A DNA stretch of 8,690 nt from Erysipelotrichaceae bacterium UBA4808 (GTDB lineage Bacteria > Bacillota_I > Bacilli_A > Erysipelotrichales > Erysipelotrichaceae), in the NCBI GenBank assembly GCA_002402585.1, contig DHGC01000099.1, forward strand, positions 29,323 through 38,012. The letters run 5' to 3'. The notes beneath the pieces were generated by a model. It was not told where the DNA came from and made no database searches. It saw only the letters and a program-made list of their open reading frames with translations. Positions 1 to 5,318 of this stretch are shown here, piece by piece (positions within the stretch are counted from its first letter, which is position 1; each line of letters begins with the position of its first letter). The position numbers and the translations under genes are program-made.

Positions 1-879
1 CGTGACCGTTTGGAGATCATCAATCTGTCTTCGTATACCGAAGATGAGAAGGTGAACATCGCAACGGCGCACTTGATTCCAAAACAAGCCGCATTGAATG
101 GTTTGAAACCGAAACAATTCAACATTGCCGATAAAGTCATCTTGCACATCATCCGTAACTATACGCGTGAAGCAGGTGTGCGTCAGTTGGAACGTCATAT
201 TGCGAACCTTTGCCGTAAATCCGTTCTAGCCATTCTTAAGGATGGCAAGAAGTCCATTACCGTCACCGATAAGTTGATGATGGAATGGATGGGTAAAGAA
301 ATCTTTGAATACGGTAAAAAAGAAAAAGATAATCAAGTCGGTGTCGTAACCGGTTTGGCCTATACCTCCTTCGGAGGGGATGTGCTTCCAGTAGAAGTCA
401 CAACCTTCGAAGGGAAGGGACGTTTGATCGTGACCGGTCAATTGGGCAGTGTCATGAAAGAATCCACTGAAATCGCTTTGGGTTATGTCAAATCCAATGC
501 AAAGAAATACAACATCGATCCAAAGTTCTTTGAAGGCAATGACATCCACATCCACGTACCGGAAGGTGCTGTGCCTAAGGATGGCCCAAGTGCTGGGATC
601 ACCTTGACAACCGCTTTGGTTTCCGCTTTGACGCATCGTGAAGTCTATTCAGATTTGGCGATGACCGGTGAAGTGACCTTGCGTGGGAATGTCTTACCGA
701 TTGGTGGCTTGAAGGAGAAATCCTTGGCTGCACATCGTGTGGGCATCACCAAGATTTTGATTCCTAAGTTGAATATGAAGGATATGGATGATCTCCCAAA
801 GATCGTCAAAGATGCGATTACCTTTGTGCCTGTTGAGTCCATGGAACAAGTCCTTAAGGAAGCTTTGGTGCACGAATGA
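1..879 (+). CDS. lon: ATP-dependent Lon protease, C-terminal part (5' truncated by window)
   Basis: Lon is a cytoplasmic AAA+ serine protease that unfolds and degrades misfolded and regulatory proteins. The frame is open from base 1, giving 292 residues, so the N-terminal domain and the Walker A/B part of the ATPase lie upstream of the window. The first ~90 residues match the AAA+ lid (RDRLEII, TEDEK, GVRQLERHI). The protease domain follows from about residue 105 (VGVVTGLAYTSFGGD). The Ser-Lys dyad is intact: Ser in PKDGPSAG (codon 589-591) and the second Lys of GGLKEK (codon 718-720), 43 residues later, the same spacing as Ser679-Lys722 in E. coli Lon. The stop codon overlaps the engB start by 4 nt (ATGA), so the two genes are probably translationally coupled. 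The lon-engB order is that of Bacillus. The identification is very secure. Confidence 0.97.
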   Translation, partial: RDRLEIINLSSYTEDEKVNIATAHLIPKQAALNGLKPKQFNIADKVILHIIRNYTREAGVRQLERHIANLCRKSVLAILKDGKKSITVTDKLMMEWMGKEIFEYGKKEKDNQVGVVTGLAYTSFGGDVLPVEVTTFEGKGRLIVTGQLGSVMKESTEIALGYVKSNAKKYNIDPKFFEGNDIHIHVPEGAVPKDGPSAGITLTTALVSALTHREVYSDLAMTGEVTLRGNVLPIGGLKEKSLAAHRVGITKILIPKLNMKDMDDLPKIVKDAITFVPVESMEQVLKEALVHE

Positions 880-1445
880 ATCTCTTTGTCACAGCCGAAT
901 TTCTGACGACAGCCGTTGAAAAGAAACAATTTCCCGAGACAAGCTTCCCAGAATTTGTCATGGCTGGACGAAGCAATGTAGGGAAGAGCTCTTTGATCAA
1001 TGCCCTGACCCATCAGAAAGCCTTAGCTTACGTTGGTAAGCGTCCAGGTAAGACCCGATACATCAATTTCTATCAGATTCAAGAACGTTTGATGTTGGTG
1101 GATGTGCCCGGTTATGGCTATGCCCAACGCTCACGATCTGAAATGGTTCAGTATGGGAAAATGATGGATGACTACTTTGAACTGCGTAAGGTCAATGGGG
1201 TCATGTTGGTCATTGATTGCCGACATGGTTTGACGGAAGATGATGAGGATATGCGTGAATTCGTTGAATCCAAAGGCTTGCCGTTGTTGATTGTTGCGAC
1301 TAAGTCGGACAAACTCAATCATTCAAAACGTTTGGCCATCAAAAAAGAGTTAAGTGAAACGTATAAACAGGATGTGATTCTCTTCTCATCCTTGAATAAA
1401 TCCGGTCTCGAGGAAATCGAGAACTGGTGCAAGAAATACATTTAA
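876..1445 (+). CDS. engB: Ribosome biogenesis GTPase EngB/YsxC
   Basis: EngB (YsxC/YihA) is a small cytoplasmic GTPase needed for late assembly of the large ribosomal subunit. The 189-residue product has the usual family length and all the G motifs: G1 GRSNVGKS (31-38), a G2 threonine in PGKTR (about 60), G3 DVPGYG (76-81), G4 TKSD (142-145) and a G5-like SSLNKSG (171-177). The ATG at 876 sits inside the lon stop region (ATGA overlap), so translation is probably coupled to lon. Bacillus has the same lon-ysxC arrangement. An intrinsic terminator begins at the stop codon, making this the last gene of the lon transcript. Nothing looks damaged. ysxC and yihA are synonyms. Confidence 0.96.
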   Translation: MNLFVTAEFLTTAVEKKQFPETSFPEFVMAGRSNVGKSSLINALTHQKALAYVGKRPGKTRYINFYQIQERLMLVDVPGYGYAQRSRSEMVQYGKMMDDYFELRKVNGVMLVIDCRHGLTEDDEDMREFVESKGLPLLIVATKSDKLNHSKRLAIKKELSETYKQDVILFSSLNKSGLEEIENWCKKYI

Positions 1446-1472
1446 GACAAGTTCATATGACTTGTCTTTTTT
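1444..1472 (+). terminator. Intrinsic terminator after engB
   Basis: A 9-bp perfect stem (AAGACAAGT at 1444-1452 pairing with ACTTGTCTT at 1460-1468) encloses a 7-nt loop and runs into a T tract (1467-1472). It starts within the engB TAA stop and should end the lon-engB transcript, separating it from the lipoprotein gene. Confidence 0.9.
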
Positions 1473-1474
1473 GT

Positions 1475-1503
1475 TTGCATTCTATTCAAGTATATGTTAA
1501 TGT
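1475..1503 (+). promoter_or_regulatory. Possible sigma-A promoter of the FMN-binding lipoprotein gene
   Basis: A TTGCAT -35-like hexamer (1475-1480) stands 17 nt before TAATGT (1498-1503), a weak -10. An alternative -10 is TATATC (1508-1513). In either case the CRP/FNR-like inverted repeat at 1501-1516 overlaps the core promoter or start site. The -10 match is poor, so the exact hexamers are uncertain. Confidence 0.3.
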
Positions 1504-1516
1504 GATGTATATCACA
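1501..1516. promoter_or_regulatory. CRP/FNR-family operator-like inverted repeat, upstream of lipoprotein gene
   Basis: TGTGA-N6-TCACA (TGTGATGTATATCACA) is exactly the classical CRP/FNR-family half-site arrangement, which is also the type described for Firmicute Fnr and ArcR. It ends 22 nt before the start codon. It overlaps the likely -10/start region, so repression or competition is easier to picture than class II activation. A related site (1953-1968) lies before the decayed second copy. Which regulator binds cannot be told from the window. Confidence 0.6.
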
Positions 1517-1527
1517 TATATATGTGA
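1512..1527. repeat. Perfect 16-bp palindrome abutting the ribosome binding site
   Basis: TCACATATATATGTGA is its own reverse complement. It shares its left arm (TCACA) with the right arm of the CRP/FNR-like box, giving three alternating half-sites (TGTGA, TCACA, GTGA). Its last base is the first A of the AGGAGG ribosome binding site (1527-1532). It could be a second operator or, in RNA, a small hairpin beside the ribosome binding site. Confidence 0.55.
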
Positions 1528-1538
1528 GGAGGTAAATA

Positions 1539-1883
1539 ATGAAAAAGATGATTAGTACAGCACTTTTGCTTGTCTTGGTCTTAGCCGGCTGTTCAAGCGC
1601 ACCAAAAGTGTACAATAACGGAACCTATGAAGGAACCGGTGAAGGGAAGAAGGGACCTGTCGTTGTCGCCGTAACTTTTGAGAACGATAAGATCACAACT
1701 GTTGAAGTCACAGCTCAAGAAGAGACACCTGAAATTGCGACGCTTGTATTCGAAAGCTTACCAGCTCAGATCGTTGAGCTTCAAGGGACTGAAGGTGTCG
1801 ATACTTATGCAGGCGCTACCTACACACGTGATGCGATTATTACAGCTGTTGAACAAGCCATCGAACAAGCAAAAATTAAATAA
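1539..1883 (+). CDS. Small FMN-binding-domain lipoprotein, possible covalent flavin carrier
   Basis: This 114-residue protein has a lipoprotein signal peptide: MKK, a hydrophobic stretch to about residue 15, and the lipobox LAGC with the lipidated Cys at 18. It should be anchored on the outer face of the membrane. The rest matches a single FMN_bind domain (PF04205-like): NGTYEGTGEG (27-36), VTFENDKITTVEV (45-57), EETPEIA (61-67), and DTYAGATYT (88-96). The last segment resembles the ApbE-dependent flavinylation motif Dxx(S/T)GAT, with Thr94 as the possible FMN acceptor, although Ala91 replaces the usual Ser/Thr. Such proteins often carry electrons at the cell surface; that role here is inferred. 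The start is well supported by AGGAGG (1527-1532) 6 nt upstream. A decayed paralogue follows. It appears to be its own transcription unit. Confidence 0.85.
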   Translation: MKKMISTALLLVLVLAGCSSAPKVYNNGTYEGTGEGKKGPVVVAVTFENDKITTVEVTAQEETPEIATLVFESLPAQIVELQGTEGVDTYAGATYTRDAIITAVEQAIEQAKIK

Positions 1884-1889
1884 TACGCT

Positions 1890-1915
1890 AAGGTAGGCCA
1901 TCGCTTACCTTTTCT
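1890..1915 (+). terminator. Likely intrinsic terminator after the lipoprotein gene
   Basis: A 9-bp stem with one G-T pair (AAGGTAGGC at 1890-1898 with GCTTACCTT at 1903-1911) and a 4-nt loop is followed by a short, interrupted T run (1910-1915). The stem is good but the T tract is weak, so termination may be partial. Confidence 0.6.
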
Positions 1916-1952
1916 ATGAACTTTTAATGCAAACGTTGTGTAGCTGTACTAA

Positions 1953-1968
1953 CGTGAAATATATCACT
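1953..1968. promoter_or_regulatory. Second CRP/FNR-like inverted repeat, upstream of the pseudogene
   Basis: CGTGA-N6-TCACT keeps the GTGA-N6-TCAC core of the box at 1501-1516 and the same ATATATCAC right side, with changed outer bases. It ends 21 nt before the degraded start codon, close to the 22 nt in the intact copy. A further GTGA at 1975-1978 echoes the third half-site of copy 1, at a spacing one base shorter. It is probably inherited from the duplication. Confidence 0.5.
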
Positions 1969-1989
1969 CATAATGTGATGAGACTATCC

Positions 1990-2336
1990 ATGAAGAAGAT
2001 CATGAGTTTGATGTTTTTCATTGTATTCGTATGATCCGCATGCGTAAAAACGCCCCAAATCAATCATGATGGGACGTTTAAAGGTGTCGGTGAAGGTAAG
2101 CAGGGACCCGTTGCAGTATCTGTGACTTTTATGAAAGATGAAGTCACAACGGTTGAAGTCACCGTTTAAGAAGAAACTCCGGATATCGTTCAAGTTGTTT
2201 TAGATGCCTTGCCTGAACAGATTGTAGAACGCTTGGTACGGACAAAGTCGATGTTTTTACGGGTTCAAGCTACACTTGTGATGCGGTCATCGCTGCTGTT
2301 GAACAGGCGATGGAGAATGCTCGTATTAATGACTAA
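1990..2336 (+). pseudogene. Decayed tandem copy of the FMN-binding lipoprotein
   Basis: This is a broken paralogue of the gene at 1539-1883. Reading from ATG 1990 gives MKKIMSLMFF, then TGA at 2032 where the lipobox Leu would be (V-stop-SAC), then DGTFKGVGEGKQGPV and VTTVEVTV. TAA at 2167 stands where copy 1 has Gln (QEETPEI versus stop-EETPDI). After LPEQIVE the frame is lost by about one base near 2229-2235, and the new frame continues as GTDKVDVFTGSSYT and DAVIAAVEQAMENARIND to TAA 2334-2336. The ribosome binding site has also decayed (AGGAGG in copy 1, ATGAGA here). The flavinylation-like segment is DVFTGSS, with Ser instead of Thr at the acceptor position. Three independent coding lesions plus the lost ribosome binding site make a sequencing error unlikely. 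Its end overlaps the convergent glyoxalase gene by 11 nt. Confidence 0.88.
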
Positions 2337-3189
2337 GTTCAAAAGGATTACCGGATGGATCAAGCACCAAAAGTGCTTGGTCCTTTTTTGTGTAGGGGTA
2401 GTGATGTTTGATAAGCTTATTCTCGACATCAAGCATGAACTCAAGTGATGGGACTTGAAGACGTGCTAAAGCAAGTCCTGGCGCATTTATAGGAGTTTGG
2501 GGAACATTTCGACCATTCCAAAGGTTCAAGGCAATGTGATGATGATAACCCGCATAAGACATGAATAAAGCGGAATTTGGAAGATCAATTACCACATCCA
2601 TGCCTAAGATCTCTGTAAAGAATTGTTTTGATTGCTCAAGTTCAGAGGCATGTAGGTGGAGATGACCAACGATGGTATCGGCTTCCATTTGTTCAAAATG
2701 TTCATTATTGGGATTGTTTGCTAGAACCGCATTGACATCCATCGGACCATTCTTACCAAGGATATCCAATTTGCCATGGATCCATGGCCACGTATCATCG
2801 GGTGTATCGGATGCGATTTCAATGCCATTGCCATCGGGATCGGCGAGATAGATCGCTTCTGATATGCCGTGATCACTTGCCCCTTGAACAGGTATTTTTT
2901 GATTGATGAAGTACTGAACAAGTTTAGCCAAGGCCTTGCGATTTGGAACCAAGAGTGCGACATGATACAAACCTGCAAAACGTTTGGGTCGTTGATCTGG
3001 TTCTTTGAGTTCTATTAATTCTATCAAAAGCTCACCTTTGGTATTACCAAGGCTGGCTTCAGTCGTGTTTTGGTGCAATATACTTAAGCCAAGGACTTTG
3101 GTATAGAAAACCAAAGATTGTTCTAAACTTGATACTTTGAGTTGTACATTTTTTATATGGGGAATTTCGTTTGCATGATAGTTTTTCAT
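2326..3189 (-). CDS. Two-domain glyoxalase/extradiol dioxygenase (VOC) family protein, CatE-like
   Basis: The 287-residue cytoplasmic protein has two vicinal-oxygen-chelate modules, about 10-127 and 173-286, as in Bacillus CatE-type catechol-2,3-dioxygenases (about 285 residues). Visible family motifs are LYHVALLVPNR (74-84), EAIYLADPDGNGIEI (111-125), VGHLHLHAS (174-182), GYHHHIALNLWNGRN (214-228) and DPSGNPFEL (277-285). Candidate metal ligands are His76 and Glu124 in module 1 and the histidines of HLHLH and YHHH in module 2. The true substrate cannot be assigned; a ring-cleaving dioxygenase, a glyoxalase or a thiol-transfer role are all possible. ATG 3187-3189 is preceded by AAAAGGAA 6 nt upstream on the minus strand. 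The gene is divergent from ptb and converges on the pseudogene, with 11 nt of overlap and a plus-strand terminator hairpin inside its 3' end. Confidence 0.88.
   Translation of the reverse strand: MKNYHANEIPHIKNVQLKVSSLEQSLVFYTKVLGLSILHQNTTEASLGNTKGELLIELIELKEPDQRPKRFAGLYHVALLVPNRKALAKLVQYFINQKIPVQGASDHGISEAIYLADPDGNGIEIASDTPDDTWPWIHGKLDILGKNGPMDVNAVLANNPNNEHFEQMEADTIVGHLHLHASELEQSKQFFTEILGMDVVIDLPNSALFMSYAGYHHHIALNLWNGRNVPQTPINAPGLALARLQVPSLEFMLDVENKLIKHHYPYTKKDQALLVLDPSGNPFELSH
2357..2389 (+). terminator. Intrinsic terminator of the pseudogene unit, embedded in the convergent gene
   Basis: An 11-bp stem with one T-G pair (2357-2367 with 2373-2383) and a CAAAA loop is followed by six Ts (2384-2389). 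It lies wholly inside the 3' coding end of the minus-strand VOC gene, where the same bases encode its DQALLVLDPS stretch. Its strength on the plus strand is good. On the minus strand the hairpin lacks a T tract. Confidence 0.8.
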
Positions 3190-3228
3190 AATACTTTCCT
3201 TTTGTAAGTGAAATATAGCATAGTCAAG

Positions 3229-3246
3229 TATTCTTTTAAAGGAATA
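3229..3246. promoter_or_regulatory. Near-perfect 18-bp palindrome between divergent genes
   Basis: TATTCTTTTAAAGGAATA is an inverted repeat with one mismatched pair (T at 3234 opposite G at 3241), centred between 3237 and 3238. It lies between the divergent VOC gene and ptb, 12 nt upstream of the ptb -35. That position suits an operator controlling one or both genes. No regulator family is recognised. Confidence 0.45.
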
Positions 3247-3257
3247 TGCCCAGGCTC

Positions 3258-3287
3258 TTGTTTAACAAAGGGAGGCTTGCGTATAAT
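3258..3287 (+). promoter_or_regulatory. Sigma-A-type promoter of the ptb operon
   Basis: TTGTTT (3258-3263) and a perfect TATAAT (3282-3287) are separated by 18 nt. Transcription would start near 3294, leaving only about 14 nt of leader that is nearly all ribosome binding site (AAAGGTG, 3294-3300). The -35 lies in a small inverted repeat, TTGTT-T-AACAA (3258-3268). No GG-N10-GC sigma-54 promoter is seen, unlike the Bacillus bkd operon. Confidence 0.7.
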
Positions 3288-3307
3288 GTAGGCAAAGGTG
3301 ATTAACT

Positions 3308-4213
3308 ATGAAACTCGATCATTATTTAAAGTCAAAATTGTCGATGTCGAAGCGACTACGCATTGCAGTGGCTTGTGCGGAGGATGAGGCTGTATTGACG
3401 GCTCTTTCGCAAGCAGCGGAAGAGGGTTGGATAGAAGCGTATTTATATGGGAATATGGCTCAGATCGAAGCGATTTTGGGTGACTTGAAACGGAGCTTCA
3501 AACTTCAGATATTTCACTGTGAAAATGCGGAAGAAGCGTGTGCTTCAGCGGTTCAAGCTGTTCATATGGGGGAAGCAGAGCTTCTCATGAAAGGCTTGGT
3601 GGATACCAGTATTTTTCTTAAAGCAGTATTAAATAAAGAATGGGGTATTCGCAAAGCAAATGTCTTATCGCATGTGACTGTTGCGTATGTTCCAAAACGC
3701 GATCATATTTATCTTATTTCCGATGCAGCCATGAACATCGCACCAGATTTGATGACGAAGAAAGCCATCATCGAAAACAGTGTTGAAGTAGCTCATGCCT
3801 TAGGTTTGACGGATCCCAAAGTAGCGGTATTATCTGCAGTTGAGAAGGTAAACCCAAGGATGCCTTCCAGCGTCGATGCGGCGGAACTATCGCTAATGGC
3901 AAAACGTGGTGAGATTATGGGATGTCAGGTTGATGGACCTTTTGCCTTGGACAATGCGGTGGATGAACAAGCGGCACATCACAAGGGGGTCACACATCCC
4001 AATGCCGGGCATGCGGATGTTTTAATTGTTCCAAATATTGAAGCTGGAAACATGCTTTTCAAAGCAATCACATTTCTAGCTTTTGGTGAAACAGCTGGCG
4101 TGGTCATGGGTGCGATAGCGCCTATCGTATTGACCTCACGCGCGGATAAATTCGAAGATAAGTATCACTCCATCTTATTGGCACATTTATTGAAAGGACA
4201 ACACCATGGCTAG
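3308..4213 (+). CDS. ptb: Phosphate butyryltransferase (branched acyl-CoA specificity inferred)
   Basis: Ptb exchanges the CoA of butyryl-CoA or related short and branched acyl-CoAs for phosphate, giving acyl phosphate in the cytoplasm. The 301-residue product has the full family length and its landmarks: LLMKGLVDTS (92-101), LISDAAMNIAPD (136-147), EKVNPRMPSSVDA (179-191), CQVDGPFALDNA (206-217), ADVLIVPNIEAGNML (236-250) and APIVLTSRAD (271-280). The ATG at 3308 has AAAGGTGA 6 nt upstream and a consensus promoter just before it. The stop overlaps the buk start by 8 nt, as expected for partners passing on an unstable acyl phosphate. Neighbouring leucine dehydrogenase and Vor genes suggest isovaleryl- and isobutyryl-CoA as main substrates rather than butyryl-CoA; that is inference. 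Confidence 0.95.
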   Translation: MKLDHYLKSKLSMSKRLRIAVACAEDEAVLTALSQAAEEGWIEAYLYGNMAQIEAILGDLKRSFKLQIFHCENAEEACASAVQAVHMGEAELLMKGLVDTSIFLKAVLNKEWGIRKANVLSHVTVAYVPKRDHIYLISDAAMNIAPDLMTKKAIIENSVEVAHALGLTDPKVAVLSAVEKVNPRMPSSVDAAELSLMAKRGEIMGCQVDGPFALDNAVDEQAAHHKGVTHPNAGHADVLIVPNIEAGNMLFKAITFLAFGETAGVVMGAIAPIVLTSRADKFEDKYHSILLAHLLKGQHHG

Positions 4214-5264
4214 AATCATCATTTTGAATTTAGGTTCCACATCATCCAAAGGCGCTGTGTACGAAAATCTTGAGTGCTTAGATGAATTTACCTTACGTCA
4301 TTCTGCAGAAGAACTGAAACCTTTTAAGCGTATCATGGAACAAGTCGATTTCAGACAAGCCTGTGTAGAAACTTGGCTTAGTGAACATCAATACCGATTA
4401 GAAGAAATGGATGTCTTCTGTGTACGAGGTGGCTTGGTCAAACCTTTACCCAGTGGCATCTATGAAGTCACGGATGAAATCGTTGATGAAGTCATGGTGG
4501 ATAAATATGGTGCACACTCATCCAGTATCGGGATGGTCATTGGTCGTCGCTGGGCAAAGACCTATCAAAAGCCTGCTATCTTCGCCAATGCGCCAATTAC
4601 GGATGAACTTCAAGAGGTGGCGCGTTTCACTGGTTTGAAGGGTGTTTATCGGAGATCTTTGTTTCATGCCTTGAACCAGAAACAAATCGCTTTGGAGTAT
4701 GCCAAATCGGTTAATAAAAGTGTCAATGAACTCAATTTGATTGTTTGTCACTTGGGTGGTGGTTTTTCAGTAGGTGCTCATCGCAAGGGCAAAGTTGTTG
4801 ATGTCTCGAATGCTTTGGATGGAGAAGGTCCTTTTTCACCAGAGCGAGCGGGGGCCCTTAGCAATTTCATTGTTTTGGATTTAGTTGAACAGATGCAAGA
4901 CATTCCCGCGATCAAACGTATTTTGGGGGGTAAATCTGGCTTGATATCACACTTGGGTACCAATAGCATGATGGATGCCTTGAAAATGGCAGAAACAGAT
5001 GCGTATGCTAAGCAAGTGATCGATGCGATGATTTATCAGATTACGAAAGAAGTCGGAGCGATGGCTGCGGTTTTAGAGGGGAAAGTTGACCAAATATTGA
5101 TCACAGGTGGACTCGCCTATAATCAAAATTTTGTTCAGCGAATCATGAATAAACTGACTTGGATCCAGAATGTGAGTGTGTATCCAGGCGAAGATGAACT
5201 TTTTGCTTTAGCCAGTGCGGCGGTTCGCTTCATAAACCATGAAGAAGAACCTGGTTTTTACTAA
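4206..5264 (+). CDS. buk: Butyrate kinase (branched-chain acid kinase inferred)
   Basis: Buk is a cytoplasmic ASKHA-fold kinase that transfers phosphate from butyryl or branched acyl phosphate to ADP, conserving energy as ATP. The 352-residue product is full length. Motifs include the N-terminal phosphate loop LNLGSTSSK (7-15), VRGG (73-76), KYGAHSSSIG (100-109), the adenosine/phosphate segment CHLGGGFSVGAH (181-192), ALDGEGPFSPERAG (203-216) and ITGGLAYN (299-306). The ATG at 4206 lies 8 nt inside ptb, with AAAGGA at 4193-4198 as its ribosome binding site within the ptb coding region, so translation is probably coupled. No terminator is seen after the stop, so read-through into bcd is likely. 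Confidence 0.95.
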   Translation: MARIIILNLGSTSSKGAVYENLECLDEFTLRHSAEELKPFKRIMEQVDFRQACVETWLSEHQYRLEEMDVFCVRGGLVKPLPSGIYEVTDEIVDEVMVDKYGAHSSSIGMVIGRRWAKTYQKPAIFANAPITDELQEVARFTGLKGVYRRSLFHALNQKQIALEYAKSVNKSVNELNLIVCHLGGGFSVGAHRKGKVVDVSNALDGEGPFSPERAGALSNFIVLDLVEQMQDIPAIKRILGGKSGLISHLGTNSMMDALKMAETDAYAKQVIDAMIYQITKEVGAMAAVLEGKVDQILITGGLAYNQNFVQRIMNKLTWIQNVSVYPGEDELFALASAAVRFINHEEEPGFY

Positions 5265-5265
5265 A

Positions 5266-5300
5266 ATTTCACCTGAAAACGCTTTCAATAATTGTGAGAT
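5266..5300 (+). other. Potential long RNA hairpin downstream of buk
   Basis: ATTTCAC (5266-5272) can pair with GTGAGAT (5294-5300; one G-T pair), enclosing an inner TGAAA/TTTCA stem (5274-5278 with 5283-5287) that coincides with the cre. No T tract follows, so it is not a standard terminator. It could protect the 3' end of a processed ptb-buk message, or be a by-product of the cre symmetry. Confidence 0.3.
5274..5287. promoter_or_regulatory. CcpA catabolite-responsive element (cre)
   Basis: TGAAAACGCTTTCA fits the Bacillus cre consensus TGWAANCGNTNWCA at every position. It sits 10 nt after the buk stop and overlaps the -35 region of the proposed bcd promoter, a location where CcpA normally represses. 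This suggests that the amino-acid-degrading part of the cluster is reduced when preferred sugars are present. The CcpA gene is not in the window. Confidence 0.85.
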
Positions 5301-5310
5301 TTGATATACT
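5282..5310 (+). promoter_or_regulatory. Extended -10 promoter of bcd-vor segment
   Basis: TATACT (5305-5310) is preceded by TG one base upstream (5302-5303), an extended -10. The -35 position, 17 nt upstream, is a weak CTTTCA lying inside the cre. The start would fall near 5317, leaving a leader of about 120 nt. A 13-nt palindrome (5306-5318) covers the -10 and the start site. Confidence 0.6.
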
Positions 5311-5318
5311 TTAAGTAT
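5306..5318. promoter_or_regulatory. 13-nt palindrome over the bcd -10/start region
   Basis: ATACTT-T-AAGTAT is a perfect odd-length inverted repeat over the TATACT hexamer and the likely transcription start. It could be a repressor site acting with the adjacent cre. AT-rich symmetry at a -10 can arise by chance, so confidence is low. Confidence 0.3.

Noticed and set aside
1926..1942. Possible cre in TGCAAACGTTGTGT upstream of the pseudogene
   Set aside because: It has three mismatches to the consensus at otherwise constrained positions, so it is not better than chance.
2032..2034. TGA in copy 2 read as Trp or selenocysteine instead of stop
   Set aside because: TGA clearly ends lon, bcd and vorD in this window. 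Copy 2 also has a TAA stop, a frameshift and a lost ribosome binding site, so recoding would not rescue it.
2209..2448. 79-codon plus-strand ORF after the pseudogene stop codons
   Set aside because: It begins in the pseudogene frame (LPEQIVE) and then runs out of frame through the rest of the decayed copy and the terminator. It has no ribosome binding site and is explained by the frameshift.
3250..3290. Sigma-54 (-24/-12) promoter for ptb, as in Bacillus bkd
   Set aside because: No GG-N10-GC pair in the proper arrangement is found. A TTGTTT-N18-TATAAT sigma-A promoter explains the region better.
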